Source of the DNA: Pipra filicauda
Lineage: Eukaryota > Chordata > Aves > Passeriformes > Pipridae
DNA: 64,000 bases
NCBI RefSeq assembly: GCF_003945595.2
Contig: NW_024104439.1
Coordinates: forward strand, 22,501 to 86,500
Reading direction: 5' to 3'
A model generated the notes under the pieces. That model saw nothing but the letters and a program-made list of their open reading frames with translations. It was not told the DNA's origin and searched no databases. The position numbers and the translations under genes were made by a program. Shown here one piece after another: positions 35,325-47,300 of this stretch. Each line of letters starts with the position of its first letter. Position 1 is the first letter of the stretch.

Positions 35325-35760
35325 TGCATTCTGCTCCACTGCAGTACAATGGGGCCATCTGTAATTAATGGAGCTTCAGCCTCCCTGCATTAGTTTTGTC
35401 TTAGCTTTGGGGGATGGTGTCAATTAAAAATTAAAAGAATCCTCTTTCCATTAAATTAAAGAGCATTTAAAAAAAGAAATGCCACCCTCTGTTAGGAGTT
35501 TAGCAGCCAGAAGGATAGTCTATCAGCCAGCCAGAGAAGGAACAGCAGAGATGAATATACATGCAAATCCATACGTACTGTTTGGTTTTCTTGAGCAATT
35601 TTATCCTGGAGTAACCCTCGAACCATTTGCAGGAGGGTGTCAGATAATGCTTTCTTCAAACCCAAGCCAGCTGTATGTGCAGTCAGGGAGAACCGTATGG
35701 TGCCTCATGTGCAAGGCTGATATTTGCTGGGTTCTGAAGATAGCACTAAAACCTGTCTAG
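35325..35760. promoter_or_regulatory. Candidate regulatory block with perfect octamer
   Basis: The block holds clustered homeodomain-like words (TGTAATTAATGG, GTCAATTAAAAATTAAAAG, CCATTAAATTAAAG). It also has a perfect POU octamer ATGCAAAT at 35561-35568. A plus-strand frame of 93 codons spans 35479-35760 with no recognised domain. Both a conserved enhancer and an unknown short exon are possible. The enhancer reading is preferred on texture, at low confidence. Confidence 0.25.
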
Positions 35761-35764
35761 CTGA

Positions 35765-38700
35765 CTGTCTCATGGCATGATCCCTGAGCTGCACTTGGCA
35801 GCTGCCCTTTCTGCCCGAGAAGACTTGCCTCTCTTCAGGTAAGGGACTTTCAGTTTCACCATTCATACAAACCACTCTCAGCAGATAAAGTAAAGGTGTA
35901 TTTTTTTAATGCATTTGTCTTCCTGGTTATGCATTGCATGAATTCAGTACAATTCTTGTCCTTCTTGGAGGTATACAGCCTTTTCTTATCCAATGATTTT
36001 CTGCTGTAGTGACTAACTGCTAGAACTTAATCATGAGTTTTGAGACTGGGCAAATATGTTGAAACTCATCCAAATGCCATATTTCTGTCTGGATAGGACT
36101 GCCAACATTTCAACACAAATTGTTATATGTATACACTTAAAAATTCTCTTTTTTAATGTTTGAATTTCTTTCACAGTGAGCTTTTTCACCTATGTTCAAG
36201 GACAGTAGAGCTTGAAACAACCCATTTTTGAGAGGTTTGTGATATTCTCTGCACCTCCTTTATATTTGAAGGACTCTCTCCTTGTAAAACATGGTTGGAA
36301 TAGATGCAGACCTTCATATTCATGGACTTCATAGCGTTTTATAAATATATAAAATATATTGTATGTTGTAAATCTTTTACAAATAGCATTTGTGCAGGGG
36401 AGTTTTATATGCAGTTTAGGACTTGCCTGAGGGAATTCAAGTCTAGACCTCTTGCTGCTCAGGAGGATGCCCTGATCATCAGGCTGTGGCCTCCTCTGCC
36501 CAAAGGACACTCTCTACCCTTCTGTGTCACACTGCAGTGGGGAAATTGTGGATTCAAGGGTCACTGAGCAAATGGGAGTTTAGTTGCTCTTTAGCTCTGT
36601 GCTTAGTGTCCCTGTTTGGAAAGGGCATATCTAGAAGCCTAGGGCTGCTCTAGTACCATGCCCAGCACTAGCAATGTTAGTGTTAAAATAAACACAGCAC
36701 TGATCCCTGCATTTGTTCAGGAGTTAGGAGCTGGGAAATGTGGCAAATCTGAACGTGTAAGTGGCACAGCGGAGTGGGTAAATTCTGGAGAACCTTGCCT
36801 GAAACCTGTGATTATATTCCTAACTCTGTATCGGCCTGTTCATCTCTGTCTTTTTTTTATCCTTCTTCATATTCCTGGGAAAAAGTGATAGGTTACAGAA
36901 GATTAGACAAGGAAAACATGGAGTTTGGGTTTAGCTGTGTTAAATTAAAGGAGTTGGCAAGGTAGTCAGAAAGAAACTGGAGAGACCAACAGTAGAAGTT
37001 AGATCATTGTGAGAAACAGGAATATTAACTGCTTTGTACAGGGGTGATAGGATAAGATTATTATTTTTCCCAAAAAGATTTATCAAAATATTGTAATATA
37101 GTCATAATTTGTCAGCAATTGTGAAGTCCAGGCAACTCAGGCAACTTTTCAAATTCTACATAATCTTCAAGGTCTATGGGAAACACAATGAAATATGCCC
37201 TGTTCTTAATTGATTCCTTTTGCACCACATTTTTCACACAGACTTGGCTGTTGGCCTTTCTTGCTAAGTGAGGGTTTCAACAAGTGAAGAAGATGGATGG
37301 CCAAACCAATCAACTCCAGAACATGCAAAAGGTCAAAGCACTCAGCTAGCACATTGCGGACTGCTTCCAGATAACCCAAGCATAATGAATCGGATAACTT
37401 TCTCTTTGAACAAACAAAATAAGGAAACTAGAAAGTAGTTCAAGCTGATAATGTTTTCTTTATGACTCAAAGAGCACCATGCATAGCCCTGTGGAGTATG
37501 AAAGAGAGTAAAAGTCCCTTCTTAGCCTATTCTGTTGAAATAGAAGAGAATAAGTAGTTTGCATTTGTAATGCTGAATAGATTTGTGTCAATATTTAAAG
37601 TAAATTAAGACTGATGTGTGCAAGCAGAGAAATGTTGTTAACTTTTGTGTATGGTTACAGCTTTCTTCTTCATAAGGGCTTTAAATGAGAGGCTTGTGGA
37701 AACATGACCTCTGTACTGTACCCTTTAGTCCTGGGCAATGGACACAGCAAAGCTGAGGGAGCACAGGAGTGCTTGGGTGCTGCCGCCACCATGGTCTCTC
37801 TTTGTGGTCTCCAGTGCCAACAGGTCCACATTGTAACAACTGAATTAAAGCCTAGGACTTAATGTTTTGGTGGGTAGTGCCGGGGGATTCCTGCCTGCAG
37901 CATGCCAGAGGCAGCAGGGCTGTGGGAGCTTCACCGATGCCAGCAGAGCACCAACGAGAACTCTGTGTGCTGCACCACAGGGCCAGCAGATTTTACCTTC
38001 TCACTTGTACAAACTCAGTGCAGGGAAAACTGTTCAGAATGCTCAGAGGAAGTACTTAGTTACCCAATCCTCCCTAATCAGTATGTGTGCTAATTTTTAA
38101 TGGGTCTCTGTTACTTTCAGGCTTATCTTTAGTTACTGCTCTACTGCACTTGGCAGAAGAGAAATAAATATAAGTCATTATTGCTACACTATCTTGAATA
38201 CCAAGCATGTTTTCATTCCATCTAGCTAATACGAGTAGAAGATAAAGTGGCGGCTTATTTCCTCTCTATTTACCAAAATAAAGGAGTGTGATAAGTGGAG
38301 ACCTCATGCAGAGGAGGCTGTGGCGTCTGTGGAGGGTACATCTCTACAATCACATATGAGATGAAGACAATAATACTGCTCTGAAAGGGAAATGAACTGA
38401 CAGATGTGAAATTTATTTCCATTTCCATCATAAACAGTTTATGTGAATTTGGAAGAAATAAAACCCTGGGTATTTAGTGAAATGTCTCTATCCCTGTGAA
38501 GGGGCTTCACCTTAGCCCATGTGAGATCATAACTCCCACTCAAGGTAACGTGGAGGTAGACCTTGTTTTAATGTTGAGGAAGGGCCTGTACTCAATGATA
38601 TGAATCTGACACTTTCTGCGAAACGCAGAAGTCCAGCTTTTGGAGAAGAGATGCATTTGATACAATGGTCACTCTCTCTGCTTTGGGAAAACAGACTAAC

Positions 38701-39540
38701 TGAGACAAAATGAGCTAGAAGATCTATACAAAACATTGCTTTTGGCAGATATTGTTCTCTTACAACAGCCTCCACTCATTTCAGGAGTCCTGTAAATGTC
38801 ACTGGGTTCCAATGATGGACTGAGGCATCAAAACATCTTTGCAAGTCTGAGCTCTGGTATTTAAGATTCCTGCTGGAAAAGTGTGCTATTGAAGGCAAAG
38901 GGAGCGGGAAGTGGGGAGCAGTGCTGGAAAAACCCTCATCATGTGGAAGTGTAGGCATATGAAATGAAGTTCCAACTAAAATTTTAATTGCAAATATGTA
39001 GTGGAGGCAATGGAGCTGCAATGTTCTGCCCCATTAAGACTCCAAGCTCTTACACTGAGGTGATCTGACTCACTGGAGGATGAGAAATGTAATGTGCTGT
39101 ACTTCTTGCCACAAATAACATTTGATTTCAAAACAGTAAGTATACCAGAGTTGTTCCAAGCTGTTCCAAGCAGATAAGATTTAAACCCAGCATGCTAGCT
39201 TTACGTTGGTGACTAATGATTGCATGGAGGTGCAAAGCAGAGGTGTCTTTAGGTAGGTAATCTCATTGGGTAGATGAGATTTGGACTGTGTTTTCTAGCA
39301 AATTTAGGCTTAGAATAAATTATACTTGTTTGAAAAGTCACAGGCCCTGTTGGAGATGCACTTTTCATCTCATATAGATAAAAAATGCATGTGGAGTTAA
39401 TCCATTAGTACTGAGGTGCCTCCCTGAGGTGTGCAGCCCCAGCACCTGCACTGTTATCTGGACATGAGCTGTTTTTCATTGATGTTTCTCCATCCTGCAG
39501 CCATTCACTTGCTGGACATCTCCAGATGGGTGTAACAATT
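35765..39540. other. Unique non-coding DNA
   Basis: AT-rich to mixed composition with no interspersed repeat recognised. Overlapping frames at 36196-36567 lie on opposite strands. Frames at 37862-38100 occupy all three plus frames. None has a domain. The stretch 38100-38470 is AT-rich and non-simple and could hold regulatory sequence. Nothing else is seen. Confidence 0.45.
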
Positions 39541-39544
39541 GGGA

Positions 39545-40165
39545 ATCATGTATTCATAGAAGGGACATTAAAGATCATCTAGTTCAAATCCCCACCATGG
39601 GCAGGGATGCCACCCACTCAGGTTGCTCAAAGCCCCATCCAACCTGGCCTTGAACACTTCTGGGGATGAGGCAGCCTGTTGCAGTGCCTCAAAACCTTCA
39701 CAGTAAAGAATTTCTTCTTAGTATGGAATCTAAACCTAATCTCTGTCAATTTAAGGCCATTCCCCCTGGTCCTGTTACCATGTACCTTGTAAAAAGTCCC
39801 TCTCCAGCTCTCTTGTAGCTCCTTTAGGTACTGGAAGGTGCTAAAAGGTCTCCCTGGAACCTTCTCTTCTCCAGGCTGAACAATCCCAACTCTCTCAGCC
39901 TGCCTTCAGAGCAGAGGTGCTCCAGCTGTCTAAACAGCTTTATAGCCCCCCTTTGGACTCACTCCAGCAGCTCCACCTCCTTCCTATGTTGTAGGCCCCA
40001 GAGCTGGATGTAGTGCTCCAGGTAGGGTGTCACAAGAGCAGAGCAGAGAGAAGGGTAGAATCTCCTCACTAGATCTACTGGTCACACTGGCTTTCACACT
40101 CATATGCCAGGCCATATGAGCTTCTTGTCAATAAAAAAGCAGCACCCCTTAAAATGGGTCGTGAC
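39545..40165 (-). mobile_element. CR1: CR1 LINE fragment, longest copy, reversed
   Basis: The copy starts with a decayed tail (ATTCATAGAAGGGACATTAA, then AGATCATCTAGTTCAAATCC). It then follows the antisense CR1 sequence for about 600 bases: GGTTGCTCAAAGCCCCATCC, CACAGTAAAGAATTTCTTCT, AAAAGTCCCTCTCCAGC, TTCTCTTCTCCAGGCTGAA, CAGAGCTGGATGTAGTGCTC and CACAAGAGCAGAGCAGAG. The left part is 3' UTR and the right part reaches the end of the reverse-transcriptase frame, now broken by indels. The edge near 40165 is blurred by a local duplication. Confidence 0.93.
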
Positions 40166-40198
40166 TTATCATGAAAGCAGGACCCCTTAAAAGCAGAC
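40138..40198. repeat. Short direct duplication at the CR1 edge
   Basis: AGCAGCACCCCTTAAAA (from about 40137) recurs as AGCAGGACCCCTTAAAA about 40 bases later, with one change. It sits where CR1 similarity fades, so it may reflect a rearrangement at or after insertion. Confidence 0.6.
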
Positions 40199-40266
40199 CT
40201 ATCCCTTCCTATTCTGCTGAGTTGCAAATGCCAGGAGTTAGTGATCAAAAAATCCCCCAACAAACC

Positions 40267-40335
40267 AAATAATAATAATAATTAAAAAACTGAAACACCA
40301 GAACAAACCCACCCACCCCCACCCCCCACCCCCCG
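40267..40335. repeat. (AAT)n and (CCCACC)n simple tracts
   Basis: An AAT tract at about 40267-40283 is followed by a C/A-rich tract of ACCC and ACCCCCC units at about 40307-40334. Both are simple sequence. Confidence 0.85.
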
Positions 40336-40339
40336 TCAA

Positions 40340-41780
40340 AATAAGCAAAAAATTCCGTGTGTTTTGACATCTTATTTCTTTGTAACAACTGATTTTTCTT
40401 CTCATTTAGGGCCACTGGACAGTGACATATTTTTGTTTACCAGGATGAAGCCAGTCTCCTGTATGAGGGGAGAATTAGGCTTCTGGCTTTGTGACCTCCT
40501 AGAGTTCACTGGGCCTTATAAACCTGCTCATTCTCTCAATACTGAGGCAAGAGAAATCCTGAGCATTTACATTTACATCCACGTCTTGGCGATTGAACTG
40601 AGTACTATATGGACTTCAATGCATTCAGCCATAACACAGGAAAATCCCAAATTCCAGCATCACAGGATACTTCTCTTTTTAATGCCACAAAATCATAATT
40701 CCTTCCTGCCAACAAAACAAGTTCCTAGTGGTTCACTGAAGATGAAGGATTTTGTTTGATTCCTGGTTCAGATACTTGTGTTGGAAACATTCTTGATACT
40801 TATTTAAACATGCTGAGTCTTAAAATATTTTGGTAAGAGATGGGACTTAAAGATGTCACCAGGAAAAAGTCTCAGCTGCTTGCCACCTGAGAGGATTAAG
40901 GATCACAATTCGTCAAGGGCGTGACAATTATATTCCTTAAAGCACATGCATTCTCATGCATCTCTTAAAAACATCCATGTTTTTTGTCTTCGAGATGCAA
41001 CTCATGTCCACACTCACAGGACCATGTGAAGACTTGCACTCACAGGTGAGCCAAGGGGCATTTTCTTCCCCTTTGAAATTTCTCCGAGATGAATGATTCC
41101 ATTTTTCCTAAACCCTATGTTAGTTGGTCTGTTGTACCTGTGAGGACATGAATGCCAAGTAGCAGTTCCTAGCTCAGTGCTGCAGCTAGCAGCTCAATCC
41201 TACCTAAGCTGTGTCCAGACACCACCAAAAGCAAGAAAATCAATGTTCTGGTGAAGTGCTAAAATATGAAATAGTTGCCTAGAACTGTAACTTTAGAGGG
41301 ATTAAAAACAAGCCTATCATGGCCACCAGTGAACCACTCTATAAATATAAAATCTTTCATCCAAAATATTCTTCTTTTCTGTTGAACACTTAACTCTCCG
41401 AGGCTTGCACAGCACTTTGCAATTTTTCCTTCACTTTTACCCTTGTCTCCTGCCTCTAATCTGAAAAGCCTGGTAAGCAAATGAAATAGATTCAACTTCT
41501 TCCTTGTAGGACTTTTGCTATGTTGGCGCTCATATCTCTGGCCCTCTGACAAAGCTTTAGCTGCATCTTTCCCCTTATGCCTCCTTCCCTATAACCTAAG
41601 AGTGGAACTGGCAGCTGGTTCTTTAACTTTGTGTTGTGGACCATAGAAAACTACTCAGGTAGTCTCAGAGGGCATAAAATGTTAACAGCTTAGAAGGAAT
41701 ATTTGATTTTTAATTATTACTGCTATAAAATTAGTGTGAATTATCTTATTTACTACTTCACCAATGGCTATTTAGCCTTA
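40340..41780. other. Unique non-coding DNA
   Basis: A plus-strand frame of 131 codons (40364-40759) has no recognisable domain. A minus frame of 97 codons (41259-41552) likewise. No interspersed repeat was recognised. Confidence 0.5.
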
Positions 41781-41902
41781 GTCACATTCCTATAAGGCAG
41801 GTAAATAAATGACAGCGAGGAAGCTTCCTAGCCCAGAGCTAGGTATGAATCAGTGGCAGAGCTCAGGTTCATAATTCCTGCCAGTCTTCTCCACAGACTG
41901 CT
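41781..41902 (-). mobile_element. MIR: MIR-like SINE, reversed
   Basis: The order of words follows antisense MIR: CACATTCCTATAAGGCAGGT, then GAGGAAGCTTCCTAGCCC, AGCTAGG, CAGTGGCAGAGCTCAGGTTC (the highly typical GTGGCAGAGC part) and CTGCCAGTCTTCTCCAC. Divergence is high and the ends are uncertain. The family is ancient and inactive. Confidence 0.55.
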
Positions 41903-41904
41903 AA

Positions 41905-43975
41905 AAAACATGGGTTTTTTTCCCATGTGATGGGCAACATCCTTTGCTTCCCCAAGAAAGACTTATCAGGACGAGGAAGGATCATCTCGTGCTTCCCTGA
42001 ACAGAAGCAGAAAGAGATCAACTGAGAGAATGAGGGCAACACTCTCTGGGTAATCTTTAAAACTTCTGTTTAACTCCCACAGGCATGCAGGTACAAGTTT
42101 TCAGAGGCTTCAGTACCTAAAAAGATATGCCTAATGCCTGATCACTAAATGAAAATTAAGTACAGAAATGACTTAGGTACATATAAGTGACATGACAGGA
42201 TGGTATTTCTACTTTCACTGTTGCCCACCAGCAACTAAGTTTTACCAGCAGATCCATAGAGCAAAATGAAAATATTCTGATAGAAATAATTTGGGGGAAA
42301 ATTGACACTTGTAAAATCATATACTGAAGTTTTCACAGCACCATATGGTTTTGTAACAGTTTTCTATATCCTGGTTATTACCATTTAGCGCTGAAATGAA
42401 ACTCCATTAGAAAAAAAGAAAAAAAAAAAGTTTGGTTTTCCTTAAACCCTTTCTTCCAGCTTTGGGCAATACTTTATCTGTATGTTTGAATGCACAGGAC
42501 TCCAGGTTTTAATTCTCAGTTTAAAATATGAAATACTTAATATTTCAGAGTCATGGAAATTAAAACATTCAAATGAACAAGACCTTTCTTAGCCATGCCA
42601 CAAGTGACATCCTGACATTGACTTGTATTTTCAGAGAAGATTCATTCCTCTTTTAGGGCCATCAAACACCTTTGAAATTTTCAGTCTAATGATTCCATCT
42701 TCACTTTCATTAGTTTTACAATAAAATATGGCTGACAAAACCAAAGTCACTTAGTAATAACCACAGTAAACCTTATGTCACCTTAACATCAGCAGGTCAG
42801 TTGGATGCATTTCCAAAAGTGCTGAATGATTTGGGGTACAGCCTGAGGTGGACTTTTCAGAACCCTCATTAAAAAAAAAAAAAAAAAAAAAAGAAAAAAG
42901 AAAAAAGTTTTTTATGGCACCCACAAGGAAGCTTGGAGACTGAAATTTCCCAAATCACAATATTTTATCATTTGGCTTTTTGTTTGTTTGCTTTTAGCTA
43001 CTCTGCAGAGAAAACTCATATTTACAAGAGGGGACCTATTTCATAGGTTCATAAATGCACACCACATGTGCCAACCATAACTGGTTGAAATAAGTTCCTT
43101 GCAAAAAGGAGGAATTTGACATGGGGTTAGGCAACTCTCCTGTATGAACAACATTTTGCATGCTTCACTATCTTAATTTGAGCAAAGCAGAACAGAGCCA
43201 TGCCCAGTAAGTGGATGCCTTTGAAAACCATGCCTCTGTTATTTAAAGCTTGACAGTGTCTCAGGAGGTAGGATCATTGCCATGAGCGTATTTTGAAACT
43301 AACCAAAACCCCAAGTTTGAAACTCTCCAAAATCAACGTGTTTGTGGTTGTGCTCAACCACGAACCTCAGACACCCCACAGTAGAGGCACCTCACACTAC
43401 ACTCCAGAGCAAGCCCTGGAGGAAACCCCTGGCCCTGTCCCCAAAGCCTCAGACAAGGAGTAGTGTCTTTTGGCCAATTTGGTGTCCATGTTCATCTGGG
43501 AGCTCCGAGCACTTTACGTATTTGAGGCTGTTGCTTCTTCCTGCACTTTGAGGCAGATGCTGCTCCTCCCAAATCCCATGCTGAGGGGACAACATGCCAG
43601 AATCAGCACGATTTTTTCCTCTTCTCTGTGCTTTTACTAAGAAGGAGACAGCTTAGCCTATCATGCTTTCCAAAGATGATATAACGTTACCTTGGGGAGG
43701 ATATGCCCCATGTCCTGTTAGGATTCTGTCATACCACGTCAGTCTGGAGCACATGCTTGCTCCTTGCTCCATGGTATACACTGAGCTCCTTCCAGAAAGA
43801 GTTTTACAGCAAGCTCACAGTTGCTTTAAATTAGAAAAGTTGGCAAATGGCCGAGGAAAGAAGCAAGAGCTTATTTAGCTGAGACAGACAGTTATAAAAC
43901 TCCATGCGAGAGAATCAAGCTTCAGATACCTTTTCACAAAGTACCGTATTTGTCATCACAGCATTTGAATTTGTT
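41905..43975. other. Unique non-coding DNA with poly(A)
   Basis: Contains A-rich runs at 42414-42430 and 42871-42907. No gene-like sequence could be recognised directly left of the latter that would make it a retrocopy tail. The frame at 43663-43878 contains a tyrosine motif VYTEL, but there is no splice donor and no family match. No interspersed repeat was recognised. Confidence 0.45.
42871..42907. repeat. Poly(A) run with AAAAAAG units
   Basis: Twenty-two A bases are followed by two GAAAAAA units and another G. CR1 elements do not end in poly(A), so this is either simple sequence or the tail of a retrocopy whose body is no longer recognisable. Confidence 0.9.
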
Positions 43976-44016
43976 TTAAGGGCTTTTGAATGACCAAAAA
44001 TTGCCTATTGGCTTGA

Positions 44017-44094
44017 ATTTACGACTCTTACACTACCCAAACGGAGCACGTTGCTTTCCCTGAAAAATCCGATGTCATCTACTCGAGTGTGAGG
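44017..44094 (+). other. Candidate exon with ITIM-like motif
   Basis: An open stretch after a TGA at 44014 ends at 44094 exactly before a perfect splice donor, AGG/GTAAGT. The last 18 residues read TEHVAFPEKSDVIYSSVR. They contain VIYSSV, which fits the ITIM consensus (I/V/L/S)xYxx(L/V) of inhibitory immune receptors. The bases are richer in CpG than the flanks. If the acceptor is the GAG ending at 44046, the exon is 48 bases and phase 0 at both ends. That resembles small cytoplasmic exons of Ig-type receptors, but the acceptor tract is weak. Alternatively it could be the first exon of a C-type lectin-like receptor, but codon 44041 is ACG, not ATG. No Ig or lectin domain was found in the window. 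Chance is the main alternative. Confidence 0.2.
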
Positions 44095-44099
44095 GTAAG

Positions 44100-47000
44100 T
44101 TGTAACTGATTCTACTTTCCTGAACTGACTTCTCTGAAATGCATTTGGAGAAGGGGAAGCAATAGATGTGTATTTTTGCTGGAATACATGGGATTCTGTT
44201 AGAAATAGACTGTGGTAAGGTCTCTGTGAAATCTATTTATGTATCTTGTAAGAAAAAAGTAATAAACTTGGACATTTATGCACACAACATTCCCATCAGA
44301 AAATTAGAAGACAAATTGTTTTGAAAATCAAAGATGTAATTTTCTGGCAAAAAAAGTAGTTTTAAATGTCTACCTTTCACAGAGTTTAGGGTGATTAAAT
44401 TACCTAGAATATTTTGAAATATTTCTCTCTCTCTAGTGTTAATCTTACATTCTAACAACCCAAACCAAAGACTATTTGGGTTTTTTTGCTTGTGAGTGAT
44501 TTCATCATCATTCCAAATCTTCACTTGAGCAGTTGTTGCTATGGTTTCATAGAAACTTGTTTTGAAAAAAAAAAAAAAAATTTATAAATACCAAATAAAT
44601 CATTTTGCTTCAGGGCTGTGCTATTGCAAAGTTAAGTTCCTGCATTTAACTTACTAAACCTTCACAAATATATCAATTTGTTATTATGCTGGTGTGTTTC
44701 TTCTGTTTGGTTGGGTTTTTTCCAAGGTCATTTAACTTTTTGTGCTTCCATTGCTACCAGCAGTGGGCTTTGTGCCTGTGTGTAGGCTGGGGAGAGAATG
44801 TGTGTTGTTAAATACAAATGAAATGCAGAGTGTAGAGTGAATAATCACAATCTTGGTCTGGGTAGGTGAGAGTGTAAATGGATTAGCAGTTTCTTGCTCC
44901 CTTTTTTCCCCTGGGTCTCTGGTTACCATTACCCAGGCGAGGCTGAGGAAAGCACTGCCTGCATGCCAGCTGCCCAAAACCTGATACTCACAGTGGTGGC
45001 TAATTTCTATCCCAATCATTTTCAAGGAAATGATGAAGCTTTTCAGGCTGATGTTTTAGGAAAATATGGGTGTGAGCACAGCGTTACCCACAGCCCTTGG
45101 AGCAGTAATGGAATGGAAATTCAGTAATAGCAACCTGCTTCAGAAATCACACAAGTATTGGGTTCTATAGCTGCATTCAAGAGGCAGACAATCCTTCTTC
45201 CTGTAGTGCCTGCTCCCTGTTTTCCCTGACTTGGGACAACTTCAGCTGTGCTACTGGAGCAGTTTTACCCTGGTGAGAATGTAGGGCTGTCAATCCCCCT
45301 GATGCTGTGTCCCTGTGGGTCACACTGTAGGAAATTAATTTAACAGTAGAGAAACAGGGGAAAGAGTGCAGAAAATAAAAACTGGAAGTGGAGGAGCTGA
45401 TATGCCTGCCCACTCTCATGGAGAAAATCCTAAAATCCTGGTACACTTTGAAGCTGCCCTTGGGTTAAGTTTGTGCTGAGTGGGAAGCCCACCATCACCA
45501 TCCTTACTGAACTCTGGAAAGGTAGAGGCAGGGACACCTTTATCAGGTATCACCTGGGTGAGGATTACGTGGAGTAGGGATTGGGAAGTGTATTACCCTC
45601 TCTCAGTGGTTGCCTATTCCTCGTCAATGCAATGGGCTGGTGGGAGTAAAGGTGGTAAAGGCTGGTCCTGCTCCATGTTGCTTAATGACACAGGAGGCAG
45701 GAAGGTGTATGAAATTGAGTATCTCAGACACAGGGGCTGTTTCTGGCTCAGCAGCAATGACAGGGAATGATGCAAACAAAGAATGTAGTGGTTTATTATT
45801 TCATTCCCTCCTCTATCTTCACACTTCACTTTTGCATTTATCCACAGTTCAGTCACAGTGACAAGGTGAGAAGGTAGATGGAAATTCATATTCTGAGGGC
45901 TGGGTTTGAGTGCCTGCAGGAGAAGTTCCTGTGTCCCATTCACAGAGCTGGCTTATATCCTTAATTTGCTGTGACATGTCCATTCACAGCTCAGTCCCAT
46001 GCACTGGTAAGCCTAATTTCCAGAGTCCTTAAACAGGTGCTACATCAACGTTACATATACTGTCATTGCATGATCATATAACATCCATATTACCAAAGGC
46101 ATACATTGCAAATGATAAAATGAGAACTTAGATTGACAAGACAAACTTAACCTCATGCAGGAGTGAAAATCCTAAGGCTGCAACCTTTTATACAAATAAA
46201 GTTCCTCAGAAAAAATCCAGCGTGCTTGTAGCAAGTGTGGGTAGAGTCCTTCCCAAATCTTCGTTTGCAAAGCCTAGCCATGATGATGAGGAAAAATACA
46301 GCGTTTCTGATTCCCGTGAGTTGCTTGTCACAGATACAAGACAGGTCAAACTCCATTTTCGCTGCTGAAGTGGCTTCTCTGTTAGCCAAAAGGACAGCAA
46401 AGCAATTATGTGATTGCCTTGGCAGAGAAATCTAGAGTCTTTGTAGGCTCATTTTCATGGTCCTACCCCCCAAAACAAAGACTGCAAGTGAGATAATTAC
46501 TGAGATTTACATTTTAGCCACAGATATCGGGCTGCGAGTGTCAGCAAAGGGTATTCATTTCTGCTCCCAGTCTCTCCAAAGTAAGAGGTACAGATCAGTA
46601 GAGTAGTTTCTCTGTTGGGCTGAAGAAGGAATCTAGATTTCCCAATGCTGAAATAAATTGTTCCTGTTCTTCGTAAATTAGGATTCAGTTTTCATTTTGG
46701 AAAAGCAGTGTGAATCTGTTCCTGCTTCTGTCCAAGCCTCACCTATTGTTGGATGCAGATGGGAAAGCTCAAAGCACCTCATTCAAGTCTTCAAAGTTTC
46801 ACTAAGCCTTAGAGTGGGAATAGGGCCATATGATCAAACAGTCTACACATTTCTGTGGGGGGGGGTGGTGTTGGGAAGGACAGAACTATTTAGTATAAAG
46901 CTAATTCTTATCACAGAGGAAAATGAGGACCACTTTTAAAGGGGAAGAGTAGGCTATGCATATTGGGAAAAATATCCTGGCAGTGGGAGTTATACAGTTA

Positions 47001-47300
47001 TAAAATAATCAGAGGGAAAGAAGGAAAGAGGAGGAAAGTCTCACTGTCTGGGATGTTTCACTTAGTCTGGGCAAACCTAGCAGAAATCTGTGGGGAGTAA
47101 TCTTTCCTAGGCTGAGAGATGTGATAGTCCATATGTTGTGCTGGAGTTAATGTATTGGCTCATCTTTAGTCTATCTACTGGATTTATCTTCCTCATCCCT
47201 GTGAGTATCACGTCCCTCAGACCCAAGTGGGATGCAGCCTACAGGAGTGGAGGCCAAATCTCAAATAAGATTTAATGGAAATAGTTGATTGTGTTTGGAC
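44100..47300. other. Unique non-coding DNA with an A16 run
   Basis: An A run lies at 44565-44580. Overlapping opposite-strand frames of 83 to 109 codons at 45480-45943 have no domain. No interspersed repeat, RNA gene or promoter was recognised. Confidence 0.45.
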
